Notes under the pieces: generated by a model
What the model saw: only the letters and a program-made list of their open reading frames with translations
What the model was told of the DNA's origin: nothing
Database searches by the model: none
Assembly: GCF_038051995.1 (NCBI RefSeq)
Contig: NZ_CP150290.1
Location: 6,734,501-6,798,500 of the forward strand
Direction: 5' to 3'
Length of the DNA: 64,000 bases
From: Paenibacillus sp. FSL H8-0537
GTDB taxonomy: Bacteria; Bacillota; Bacilli; Paenibacillales; Paenibacillaceae
Program-made: the position numbers and the translations under genes
In this document: positions 1 to 8,413 of the stretch, in pieces
Layout of the letters: each line of letters begins with the position of its first letter
Numbering within the stretch: the stretch's first letter is position 1

Positions 1-129
1 GGCGTAAGATTAAATATTAGCGAGAGGATCAGCATAAATGCTAGAATCTACTTGATCTTTGTCATTTAAACTTCCCCTTCAATTTAAGCAGTCCCAATCA
101 AGAATAAATGGTGTTTTCTAATTTAATAT

Positions 130-480
130 TTAATTTTCTTTATTCTCAAAACAAGTCACAAAATTTACGGTGATATTGTCCCTACCGATTTCGAGGGAAG
201 TGCATTGATCTGAGGATTTATCCTCTTTGTATTCTATAAGCCAGCGATTATTGTGCTTATCATGCCGAATAGAATAAAACTTTAATTCAGAGGATTCCGC
301 TGCCATTTTTTCCACGGCTAACTCTAACGCTTTCCCTTTACTCATCACAGGAACATAAATCCACCTCAGTGAAAAACCAGTTACAAATAACACCACCGCT
401 CCCATTATGGCAAAGAAGTAGCGATTCTTTTTCTTTCTTATTGTTTGTGAACGCTTGAAATAACGAATGTGATAATACAC
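130..480 (-). CDS. small single-span membrane protein, function unknown
   Basis: A 116-residue protein not recognised as a named family. A basic N-terminus rich in Arg and Lys is followed by one hydrophobic segment at about residues 22-44. After it comes a roughly 70-residue soluble domain of mixed alpha/beta character with two cysteines near the C-terminus. This suggests a type II anchored protein with its C-terminal domain outside the membrane. The start used is GTG at 480; the SD upstream is weak, so it may be translated together with the small ORF ending 30 nt upstream (511-681, same strand). The region is AT-rich compared with the genes that follow. The call of a real gene rests on the coherent membrane topology and the paired arrangement. 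Confidence 0.6.
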   Translation of the reverse strand: MYYHIRYFKRSQTIRKKKNRYFFAIMGAVVLFVTGFSLRWIYVPVMSKGKALELAVEKMAAESSELKFYSIRHDKHNNRWLIEYKEDKSSDQCTSLEIGRDNITVNFVTCFENKEN

Positions 481-510
481 TAGAATACAGGTATAGATAA
501 AATGGAGAAT

Positions 511-681
511 CTAAAAGACATACATCCAAACCGCCAATGAACTTCCCTTTAATTCGCTAGAGAGGGTTTGATCCAATAATAAAAAAGACAATACTCCTGT
601 ATACCGAAACATATAAAAAGACCACAAAAACCAACCTACATGCAAGATAATTCCGATTACAATGTAGCGTGAATCTTTCAC
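511..681 (-). CDS. 56-residue hydrophobic small membrane protein
   Basis: A short GTG-started frame (start codon 681-679, stop TAG at 511-513) preceded by a clear SD, AGGGGAG, about 6 nt upstream. The product has a hydrophobic stretch covering roughly residues 7-36, rich in Ile, Leu, Trp and Phe, then a short polar segment. It lies immediately upstream of the 130-480 gene on the same strand, and the two probably form a unit. No family is recognised. A function such as chaperone, leader or immunity partner would be guesswork. Support comes from the SD, the membrane-like composition and the linkage only. Confidence 0.5.
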   Translation of the reverse strand: MKDSRYIVIGIILHVGWFLWSFYMFRYTGVLSFLLLDQTLSSELKGSSLAVWMYVF

Positions 682-1070
682 CTTTAGCTCCCCTTTCTAT
701 ATAAAGAAGACTTTCCCCTTTTGAAAACATGCTCTTCAAACTTCAAACTGTAAAATTTTTCAACAAACACATTCGACGACATAGTAAAAAAGTCCTCTAT
801 TCGGAAATATTTTGTCGCATATTAGAACTTACTGCTTCTATTAAATCATTGTTATACAAAAAGGCATTGATGACTTGAGCCACACAGGTGGATTCAAGCT
901 ATCAATGCCTAACCTACTTATAATCTTAGTTACTGGATTCAATATCCCAAGTCCCTGACCCTGACTGTCCAAACCATTCATCAGCAAAAAAACGTTAGTG
1001 TGGGAAAATATCCTATTCCACCCAAACGATTGGCTGCTTCTCATGAGATTGTACGCTGCTTGGAGGGCAG
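682..1070. other. AT-rich intergenic region without a convincing gene
   Basis: This 389-nt stretch lies between the small membrane protein gene and the sensor kinase. It contains the kinase terminator at 858-909 and probably the promoter of the 511-681 gene. An open frame on the minus strand across 841-1044 is low-complexity in character and overlaps the terminator, so I do not treat it as a gene. Confidence 0.5.
858..909 (-). terminator. intrinsic terminator downstream of the PAS sensor kinase
   Basis: On the minus strand the arms GGCATTGAT...ATCAATGCC pair perfectly over 9 bp. A second block, CTTGA/TCAAG, pairs inside them, and the outer arm is followed by TTTTTG. It lies about 160 nt past the stop of the 1071-2792 kinase, with nothing convincing in between, so the kinase mRNA would have a long 3' end. 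Confidence 0.7.
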
Positions 1071-2792
1071 CTAAAATACGACCCGAAATGTCGTACCCTC
1101 CTCGCTTGATTCAATCTCGATTTCGGCGCCATGATGCTCCGCAATGCTGCGGCACACCGCAAGACCAAGCCCGGTTCCCGTTTCCTTCGTCGTATAAAAA
1201 GGGGTGAAAATCGCTTCTATATGCTCCTTCGGAATGCCATGTCCTTGATCGGCTACTTCCAAGATGACATCGCCCTGATTCATTCTCGTCCGAATGGTCA
1301 GCTCGCCGCCGCTCTCCATCGCTTCGATTGCATTGCGCGTCAAATTCAGCAGCAGCTGGCGGATCTCCTTCTCCTCCACGGTAACGGGCTCCGTGGCATG
1401 CAGATCAAGCACAATTAAAATGTTGGAGTAGGCCGCATCCGCTTCCAGCAGCGGCAGTATATTCGAAACGAGAACATCCAGCTGCTTCTGTTCTTTTTGC
1501 ACAAAACGGGTATTCGCCAGTGATAAATATTCTGAAATAATGCCGTTCGCGCGATCGAGCTCGCTAATCATTAAATTTAACGTATCGCGGTAAGAAGCGA
1601 GCGTCGTATTTTTCTGCATCAGCTGTAAAAAGCCTTTAATCGTCGTCATTGGATTGCGCACCTCATGGGCGATACTTGCTGCCATGGAGCTGAGCAAATT
1701 CAGCTTGTCCATAAGCAGGAGATGCTTTTTGGCTTTACGCAGCTCCGTAATATCGATGGCAAAGGCGAGAAAATAACGCTTGTTCTTCAGTTCAAGCACT
1801 TCGCCCGAAATGACGCCATAGCCGGTATCGCCAGACTGCCGCAGAAAGGGAAGCTCGATATTTTCTAATAACCCCTGATCTGGAATCGCTTGCAAAATAC
1901 TATTTACAAAATGGGAATAATGTCCCCGCCGCATCGTCTGCGAAAATTTCTGATTCATCTCTATAATCGTCGCTGTTTCCAAATCTATTAAAAAGTTCAT
2001 CGTCGCATTCGTATGAAAGGCGCTCGTAAATTTCAGGTTCGAAAGCTCCAAATGCTCCTGAGCTCGGCGGTATTCCGTTACATTGCGCCAGCTGCAGGCG
2101 AAGCCATCACCCATTTTATAATAGAGCACATCGTAGCTTTCTTCATCGGTCAGCCACTTATTGTACACTCGTTCCTGCCGCAAAACGGGTTTGCCGCTGC
2201 TCGTCACCTGCTTCAGCACCGCCCTGATCTCTTCTGTAAAATCAGGAAAAAGCTGCGACCACAGCCGGCCCACAGCTTCATCTTTCGAATAATTCATCAT
2301 GCGGCAAAAGGTATCATTCATGTACTCCGACCGATAATCAATAATGTCTCCACCTTCGTCCCTGACTGTCTTATAATAACTGAAGCCATCCAGCAAATTG
2401 TCGAGGCAGGAACGGTACCATAGCTCCTGTGCCGCCAGGTGCTGCTCGAAGCTTTTCTGATGATGCACATCACGCCCTATGACATAAAAGTACATATTGA
2501 TCTGATCCAGAGAGACATTCCATTGCAGCCATTTATAAGAGCCGTCTAAGCAGCGGAATCGATTTAAGTACCCGCTTAGCTCCCTGCCTTGTATTAATTG
2601 TGGGACTAAAGTATTCATGGATGCTATGTCATCAGGATGCATATACGTGTAAAAATCTTTCATACTATTCAATAAGACAGGATAGCCCAGCATCTTCTGC
2701 AAGCCACTGTTATAGTGCACAACGCGGCCGTTGCAGTCCATGACCACAAGCATGTCAAAAGATAGCTCAAATAAATTTTTGAAGTGATCCAC
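1071..2792 (-). CDS. orphan multi-PAS sensor histidine kinase (sporulation-kinase type)
   Basis: A soluble sensor kinase of about 573 residues that autophosphorylates on His and passes phosphate to a response regulator encoded elsewhere. The order of parts is PAS (about 5-110), a second PAS (about 125-245), a third weaker PAS-like segment (about 250-355), then HisKA with the acceptor His near 376 in the motif HEVRNP, then HATPase_c. The ATPase domain has N-box NLTRNAIEA, G1 DQGHGIP and G2 GTGLGL. No transmembrane segment is evident. The start is GTG at 2792, because AAGGAG lies 9 nt upstream; the frame stays open to a GTG at 2852 with no SD. No regulator gene is adjacent. In Bacilli, orphan PAS kinases of this shape usually feed the Spo0F/Spo0A phosphorelay, and that role is inferred here. 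Confidence 0.88.
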   Translation of the reverse strand: MDHFKNLFELSFDMLVVMDCNGRVVHYNSGLQKMLGYPVLLNSMKDFYTYMHPDDIASMNTLVPQLIQGRELSGYLNRFRCLDGSYKWLQWNVSLDQINMYFYVIGRDVHHQKSFEQHLAAQELWYRSCLDNLLDGFSYYKTVRDEGGDIIDYRSEYMNDTFCRMMNYSKDEAVGRLWSQLFPDFTEEIRAVLKQVTSSGKPVLRQERVYNKWLTDEESYDVLYYKMGDGFACSWRNVTEYRRAQEHLELSNLKFTSAFHTNATMNFLIDLETATIIEMNQKFSQTMRRGHYSHFVNSILQAIPDQGLLENIELPFLRQSGDTGYGVISGEVLELKNKRYFLAFAIDITELRKAKKHLLLMDKLNLLSSMAASIAHEVRNPMTTIKGFLQLMQKNTTLASYRDTLNLMISELDRANGIISEYLSLANTRFVQKEQKQLDVLVSNILPLLEADAAYSNILIVLDLHATEPVTVEEKEIRQLLLNLTRNAIEAMESGGELTIRTRMNQGDVILEVADQGHGIPKEHIEAIFTPFYTTKETGTGLGLAVCRSIAEHHGAEIEIESSEEGTTFRVVF

Positions 2793-2931
2793 CGCCGCAA
2801 TCTCCTTTTCGCAACAAACTGTTTTCCTGCCTGGCAGGCAACTAGCGCACACGCTTCAACCCGATATTTATCGATTATTGTTATATTATAGCTTATTTTC
2901 ACCCGCTATGAGTTCCTTTATTTAGGCGAAC

Positions 2932-2969
2932 CAAACACCCCTGTTCTACTAATAGAACAGGGGTGTTTG
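2932..2969. terminator. strong hairpin between chemoreceptor and kinase genes
   Basis: A perfect 17-bp stem (arms 2932-2948 and 2953-2969) with a 4-nt loop lies just past the stop of the chemoreceptor gene. The minus-strand side ends in GTGTTTGGTT, a modest T-rich tail. It probably ends chemoreceptor transcription and separates it from the downstream kinase on the same strand. Confidence 0.75.
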
Positions 2970-2981
2970 TGAACTGTATCG

Positions 2982-5039
2982 TTATTCTACTTTAAATTCG
3001 CCAGCTGCTTGTGCCAGCTCATTGCTCAAGCTTTCGATCGTTTCAACCATCTCCGCAAGGTTCTGTACCATTGCCGATTGCTCCTGTACCGTTGCTGTTA
3101 CTTCCTCCACGGAAGCGGATACCTGCTCGCCGGAAGCCGACAAGCTTTGCGCTGCGCCAAGCACGCCTTCTTTATCCTGCTCTATCGCTTTCAGCTGGAC
3201 AGCAATCGTCTTGACCTGCTCAATAATTTCGCGAATATTATCGGTAATGTAGCCGAAGGTTTGCTGCGTCTGCTGCACACTGCTGTTATGCTGCTCCGAA
3301 ATGGACTCTATCGCCTTCACACTGTGGTCGCTTCGCTCTACGTATCCAATCGTCTGAGCGACGATTTTATTAATATCTTGGGATTGCAGCGACGTCTGCT
3401 CCGCCAGCTTGCGAATTTCCGAGGCGACGACCGCAAAGCCGCGGCCCTGCTCTCCTGCTCTTGCCGCTTCAATGGAGGCATTCAGCGCAAGCAGCTGCGT
3501 CTGATTAGCAATGTCGGAAATAGCTCCCGTAATTTGGCGGATGCCCGATGAGCTTTCCGCCAGCTGCGCGGTTACCTCAGAAATGTTGCGCACCTCCAGC
3601 TCGCTGCGATGGTTGATTTCCACCAAAGCCTCAATAACCTCATAGTTGGCTTTGAATACTTGAGCTACGGAATCTGCTTTCGTTCTAATTTCCTGCGACT
3701 TGCTGCTTACGTCAGCAATTTTGTCGCCGACCTCCATGAACTTATCGACGATCGATTCTGTATCGTTAGCCTGCGACTCCATCGCCTTGGCGATTTCCTG
3801 CGTCGTAGTCGACGTCTCGGCGATCGAAAGATTCGTTCTTTTGGACGTCTCTTCAAGCTCTGACATGCTGTTTTGCAAGACGGCAATCGAGCTGTTCATG
3901 CTCGTAATAAGCTGCTTGTTGCGTGAGACCATGACATCAAAGCTATCAGCAAGAACCTTGAACTCCCCACTGTATTTTCCAGCAGCCACCACGGTCAAAT
4001 CGCCTGAGGCCAGCTTCTTGAATAAGGTCGTCAAGCGGCTGACTGGCTTCGTAATCAATAGGGATATCCCGATACCAACGGCAATGGAAATAGCAATGGC
4101 AAAAAGCAATACGATGAGCATCTGCTCCATCATTTGATTCAATGGTTTATTTACGTCGCTAGACGCGTCCTCAATAATAATGGACCAGTCCGCAATCGGC
4201 GTTTTGGAGTAGAAGGCGACCTTATCCGGGAATAATAGCTCATTTTTCATTATTTCCTTGCTTGGCGGCAGCTCCAGCACCGCCTTATAATCTTCGGTTT
4301 CAAGCACCGTACCAACGAGCGCCTCATCCCCCGAATGATAGATAACCATACCAACGCGATCTAAAATAATGACTTTGCCCTCGTCATTAATTTTTACATT
4401 TTGCAATTTATTGACGAAGAAATCAGTAACGAGCGTAACGGCAACAACGCCTTGAACGGCACCCTGCTTGTCCATAATAGGAGCGGCAAGCACGGTTACC
4501 AAGTTGCCGGTGGATTTGGACACCAGCGCATCGCTCACCGCAGCCTTCCCTTTAATCGCCTGCTGAAAATAATCACGGTCCGAGCGGCTGCTGTTCAATA
4601 CAGATTCGTTGCTGCTGGCGACAATCAAACCATTTTTGTCCAAAACCAAAATGGTTTCCGTTCCCTGCATGCCTTGAATACTCGTAGTTAATCGTTCATT
4701 TACGCTCGTTAAAGCCGTATTGTCAGCTGTGAAAAACTGCTCCTCCGCTACCGAGCTGCTATTGTGCAAACTAACAATATCAAGGATGGGGGCCTGAACC
4801 GACAGCAAAAATACGGATTGCTGCGCCAGCTCAATCGACGAATACAGCCCTTCTCCGATGCGATCGGAGGTAGAACGAATTTCATCCTTGCTCTTATCAA
4901 TTGTAATTTCCGCTGCGATGCGATAGCTTAAAATGCCCGTTGCCGCAAGCACGATACATACCAGCAAGCAGATCATGACGGGGAGCTTAACGCGAAATGA
5001 CAGATTAGTTAAAAATTTCAATGGACTAGATGCTTTCAT
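2982..5039 (-). CDS. methyl-accepting chemotaxis protein with extracytoplasmic dCache sensor
   Basis: A 685-residue transmembrane chemoreceptor. It has a first membrane span at about 20-42, a large extracytoplasmic dCache-type ligand domain (about 45-300), a second span at about 308-332, a HAMP linker (about 333-385) and a long cytoplasmic signalling coiled coil. The conserved hairpin tip reads [20 protein letters not shown] and is the CheA/CheW contact. It senses small extracellular ligands and controls CheA autophosphorylation; the ligand cannot be read from sequence. ATG at 5039 is chosen because GAGGAGAG sits about 8 nt upstream. It is monocistronic, with the hairpin at 2932-2969 after it. 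No che genes lie nearby. Confidence 0.95.
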   Translation of the reverse strand: MKASSPLKFLTNLSFRVKLPVMICLLVCIVLAATGILSYRIAAEITIDKSKDEIRSTSDRIGEGLYSSIELAQQSVFLLSVQAPILDIVSLHNSSSVAEEQFFTADNTALTSVNERLTTSIQGMQGTETILVLDKNGLIVASSNESVLNSSRSDRDYFQQAIKGKAAVSDALVSKSTGNLVTVLAAPIMDKQGAVQGVVAVTLVTDFFVNKLQNVKINDEGKVIILDRVGMVIYHSGDEALVGTVLETEDYKAVLELPPSKEIMKNELLFPDKVAFYSKTPIADWSIIIEDASSDVNKPLNQMMEQMLIVLLFAIAISIAVGIGISLLITKPVSRLTTLFKKLASGDLTVVAAGKYSGEFKVLADSFDVMVSRNKQLITSMNSSIAVLQNSMSELEETSKRTNLSIAETSTTTQEIAKAMESQANDTESIVDKFMEVGDKIADVSSKSQEIRTKADSVAQVFKANYEVIEALVEINHRSELEVRNISEVTAQLAESSSGIRQITGAISDIANQTQLLALNASIEAARAGEQGRGFAVVASEIRKLAEQTSLQSQDINKIVAQTIGYVERSDHSVKAIESISEQHNSSVQQTQQTFGYITDNIREIIEQVKTIAVQLKAIEQDKEGVLGAAQSLSASGEQVSASVEEVTATVQEQSAMVQNLAEMVETIESLSNELAQAAGEFKVE

Positions 5040-5188
5040 CTCGTCACTCTCCTCTAGCTTAAAGTAAACCCTTTTACCTAGTTATATCGGTTAACTCAAG
5101 AAGGATAGTAAGCGCCAAGCCCATTAATTAAAACATTTTTTGTAGAATAGTCTTGCCATTTCATAGCGCTATTCAACACGTCATTTCA

Positions 5189-5224
5189 TAAAAAAAACAC
5201 AGGGAACGCTTTCGTCCCTGTGCT
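5189..5224 (-). terminator. intrinsic terminator of the sugar-binding lipoprotein gene
   Basis: On the minus strand CACAGGGA pairs with TCCCTGTG across a 9-nt loop and is followed by eight or nine T residues. It lies directly downstream of the binding-protein stop codon, a textbook rho-independent terminator. Confidence 0.9.
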
Positions 5225-5235
5225 TAGCCGCTTGC

Positions 5236-6573
5236 TTACATCGAGGAGCCGAATTGAATCCACGCTTGCTGGATTTCGGTAATCGTCTGCTCCTTCGTTT
5301 TTCCGCCACTAATGTAGCTCTGCATCAGCTCGCCAAATTTTTGATGGAACGTGTCGAGGGAATAGTTGACCGACAGATCGCCGGATTTCTCCGTCTTCAA
5401 AATCTCTTCCATCTGCTTCGGCATATCTAGATCCGGCAGCGCTGCATCTTTAATCGGCGGAATAACCTTCGCGACTTCCGAGAACCATTTTTTACCGTAG
5501 TCGGAGGTATACAGCCAGTTGAAAAATGCAATTGTTTCCGCCGCAACAGCGGAATCCTTGTTGATGCGCAGCGCCTGATCAGCTCCCGTTACAAGCAGCG
5601 CTTGCTCTGGCTTGTCGCTGACCGGATAGCCTGCGATGCCGATCTCGATGTCAGGTGTAATTTTTTTGATCGCTTCCTCGTCCCATGCGCCCTTGCCCGT
5701 CATGAAGGCCGCTTTGCCTGAAGCAAAGTCACTTACTTCGGCGTTGCTGTCACGCTCCAGCGGCTTGTCTGTCCCGTGCTTCACAGTCAGATTGATGAAA
5801 TTAAAGAAATTGTCGCTCAGCATAGGATGGTCTTTAAAGGTCGTTTCACCCGCGATGAACTGACCCACCAGCTCTTTCGGCGTGGTGCCCGCATCTTCCG
5901 CTGCTGCGTTGACGAAGTTTTGGAAAATATGCTTCCATACCCACCACTCTTTGTAGGCGTTGGCAAATGGCGTGATGCCCTTCGCTTCCAGCTTGCCAAC
6001 CGCATCCTCAAGCTCTGCCGTCGTCTTCGGAGCGGCAGTAATGCCCGCGTCCGCGAGCAGCTTTTTATTATAAATCATCATCATTAAATTGCCCTTGACC
6101 GGAAGTCCAAGCACCTTGCCGTCGCTCGAGGTCATATTAACACGTACCGCATCCGTCATAGCTGCCGCAAGCGGCTCATTCGTCAAATCTGCGCTGTATT
6201 CGGCAAAGGTGTCAATGTCGCCGCCCGCTGTCGTCTGGAATACATCCGGCGTGCTTCCGGCTGCGATTTTCGACTTTAGCACCGTATTGTAATCGGCTTG
6301 CATAATTTCCAGGTTGATCGTGACGTTCGGCTTTACTTTTTTGTATTCGGCAATGTAAGCATTAAACGCATCGGTATATTCGGGAGAAGCGGTGAACATG
6401 TTGATCGTAACCGGCTTAGCCTCATTCGCAGCGCCGCCAGCCTCGGCTGTGCTGCTCGCTTCCGGCGTATTGCCGCTGTTGCTCGTGGTGCTGCCATTGC
6501 CGCTGCCGCAAGCAGCCAGCATGACCGAAGCCAGGACGATACTGGTGGACATGGACATGATTTTTTTGAACAT
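5236..6573 (-). CDS. carbohydrate ABC transporter substrate-binding lipoprotein
   Basis: A 445-residue family 1 extracellular solute-binding protein. A lipoprotein signal peptide ends in lipobox LAAC at about residues 19-22, followed by a Gly/Ser/Asn/Thr-rich tether and the bilobed domain. The pattern of an early VTINMFT strand and a long helical C-lobe is that of Paenibacillus sugar binders. It would be anchored outside the membrane and deliver a sugar or oligosaccharide to the permeases at 10452-12175. GGGGG lies upstream of the ATG. It follows the YesN-like regulator on the same strand after 130 nt, so it may have its own promoter. It is separated from its permeases by the two-component genes, which is less usual than a contiguous order. 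The substrate is not determinable; a GH3 beta-glucosidase 8 kb away only hints at beta-glucosides. Confidence 0.92.
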   Translation of the reverse strand: MFKKIMSMSTSIVLASVMLAACGSGNGSTTSNSGNTPEASSTAEAGGAANEAKPVTINMFTASPEYTDAFNAYIAEYKKVKPNVTINLEIMQADYNTVLKSKIAAGSTPDVFQTTAGGDIDTFAEYSADLTNEPLAAAMTDAVRVNMTSSDGKVLGLPVKGNLMMMIYNKKLLADAGITAAPKTTAELEDAVGKLEAKGITPFANAYKEWWVWKHIFQNFVNAAAEDAGTTPKELVGQFIAGETTFKDHPMLSDNFFNFINLTVKHGTDKPLERDSNAEVSDFASGKAAFMTGKGAWDEEAIKKITPDIEIGIAGYPVSDKPEQALLVTGADQALRINKDSAVAAETIAFFNWLYTSDYGKKWFSEVAKVIPPIKDAALPDLDMPKQMEEILKTEKSGDLSVNYSLDTFHQKFGELMQSYISGGKTKEQTITEIQQAWIQFGSSM

Positions 6574-6703
6574 GGTAGGGCCCCCATTTCTTTTCGCTTG
6601 GAATACAAGTCTTCGCTGCTTATTCTAAAGAAAAGGATAGGAGATAAACATGCAGATAAGTGGTGTATTAAGGGTAAAAAAGTGGTATATGGCTGTGGGC
6701 TCC

Positions 6704-8413
6704 CTAACCATTCCCCTTGCTGCTCCGATATTCCGAAGGCGACAGGCTGTAATAATTGCGGAACGCCTTGCTGAAATAGTTGTTGTCCTTGTAGCCGAGC
6801 AGCTCGGAAATATCTTGAATTTTGAGCGCCGAATCGTCCAGCAGCTCCCGCGCTTTATCCATCCGCACCTTCTGTACATATTCATGAATGCCGCAGCCAA
6901 ACTGCTGCTTGAACAGCTTCATCAAATACTCGCGGCTGAGAAAATATTTATCGGTATATAGCGAGATTTTAATATCCTCAAAATAATAACGGTCGATATG
7001 GGCTTTAATATCGGCAATATCGAACGGCTTCTGCACAGCCTGCGCTGCCCTCAGCTGCTCATGGTAGAAGCTTAGCAGCCGCTGAAGCAGCGCGGCGAAC
7101 TGCTCGAAGGTGGCAAAATCGAGCGAAAGCCCCCAGCTGCGCAAGCTCTCCTCGCTGCCGGCCGGCAGCCGCTCCTGCGGAACGCCAAGCGCAAGCGACA
7201 GGTCGCCAAGCAGCACGATGCCCTCGCGAATGATGCGATCGGCCTCGCCCAAGCTCAGCTTGTCCGCCTCCTGCCAGCTGCGGGCCAGCTCGCTGATGAT
7301 GCTGCTCGCCTGCTGAAGATTGTCGCCCGCCAGCGCTTGGCGGATGACCGCCATACGCCCTGGCAGCGACAGCCCCTCCTTCGGCTGCCGCTTCTCTGTA
7401 CCCGTAGCAGCCGCTCCTGACGTGCGGCTACCGCCACCATTGCCGCTGCCGCGATGATCAGCCGCGGCAGCTCTAACAGCTGCTGCTCCATTCATGCGCA
7501 GCAGGTCCATCTCACCCAGCGCTGTGCGCGCTTCTTCGAAGGAGGCGGCCATGTCCAGCGCCTCCATTACCGGGCCGCCGATGCCTGCGGCGACCCTAAT
7601 GCCGAATAGCCGCTGGAGCGTAGCGGCTATTGCATTCACCTGATGCAGCGCCCGATAGGCTGCATCGGCTGCACCCCCGCCATTCATGGTCAGAATGGCG
7701 AACAGCTCGCGCTCCTGCTTCGGATTCGCGAAGCTGAACGCTTGAAAGTGCGCGCCCGCCACCTCATTGACGACGTTGCTGACGGCGAAATGCAGCAGCT
7801 CCGTATCGCCGTGGAAGCGGCTGCGCCTGACCTGGTCTAGATTCAAAATGCGCAGCAGCACAACGACGAAGCGATTGGCCTTGTCGTCCGCGCCAATGAG
7901 CGGCAGAAACGCTTCATTCGCCTGCTGCTTAAAGCTGCGTTCGAGAATGGACAAATACATCTTCTCCTTGAGCCCTGGCAGCGACAGGTTGAGGGTAATA
8001 TTTTGCGCAATAAAATCGCTCTCCTGCCTGCGCTTCGCCTCCAGCACATCCATTGCCTTGCGCAGCGCCTGATTCAGCTCTGTCCGGTTTACGGGCTTGA
8101 GCAAATAATCGACGACTTTGGAGCGAATCGCCTGCCGCGTATATTCAAAGTCGTTGTAGCCGCTGACGACAATGGTCAGCAGCCCCGGGTACTGCTGCTC
8201 CACGGTTTGCAGCAGCTCCGCTCCGTTCAGGCCAGGCATCTTCATATCGACGATAGCCAGGTCCACTTTATGCTCCGCAAGCATGCGCAGTCCGCTTAAC
8301 CCATCTGCAGCCTCCAGCACCTGCTCCACGCCAAGTCCATCCCAGTCGCCAAGCAGCCTAATGGCTTCGCGCAGCGGCTCTTCATCATCTATGATCAGCA
8401 CCGTATAATTCAT
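6704..8413 (-). CDS. YesN-type AraC-family response regulator
   Basis: A 569-residue response regulator. The receiver domain (1-120) has the acidic pair D9/D10, phospho-acceptor D56 in IVDMKMPG and K106 in YLLKP. A long variable middle region (about 150-440) is rich in Ala and Arg and contains a low-complexity stretch near 320-350. The C-terminal AraC double helix-turn-helix (about 465-565) contains SREYLMKLFKQQFG and the second helix signature YFSKAFRNYY. Its start overlaps the kinase stop by 4 nt (ATGA), indicating translational coupling. Regulators of this class activate adjacent sugar ABC transporter genes, so the divergent permease promoter and the downstream binding-protein gene are the likely targets (inferred). 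Confidence 0.93.
   Translation of the reverse strand: MNYTVLIIDDEEPLREAIRLLGDWDGLGVEQVLEAADGLSGLRMLAEHKVDLAIVDMKMPGLNGAELLQTVEQQYPGLLTIVVSGYNDFEYTRQAIRSKVVDYLLKPVNRTELNQALRKAMDVLEAKRRQESDFIAQNITLNLSLPGLKEKMYLSILERSFKQQANEAFLPLIGADDKANRFVVVLLRILNLDQVRRSRFHGDTELLHFAVSNVVNEVAGAHFQAFSFANPKQERELFAILTMNGGGAADAAYRALHQVNAIAATLQRLFGIRVAAGIGGPVMEALDMAASFEEARTALGEMDLLRMNGAAAVRAAAADHRGSGNGGGSRTSGAAATGTEKRQPKEGLSLPGRMAVIRQALAGDNLQQASSIISELARSWQEADKLSLGEADRIIREGIVLLGDLSLALGVPQERLPAGSEESLRSWGLSLDFATFEQFAALLQRLLSFYHEQLRAAQAVQKPFDIADIKAHIDRYYFEDIKISLYTDKYFLSREYLMKLFKQQFGCGIHEYVQKVRMDKARELLDDSALKIQDISELLGYKDNNYFSKAFRNYYSLSPSEYRSSKGNG

Noticed and set aside
841..1044. Open frame of 67 codons on the minus strand downstream of the sensor kinase
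   Set aside because: No SD, no recognisable family, and it overlaps the terminator stem at 858-909; treated as non-coding.
5084..5091. ACCGATAT on the minus strand, similar to a sigma-D -10 element upstream of the chemoreceptor
   Set aside because: No TAAA-like -35 element at the required distance, so support is too thin.
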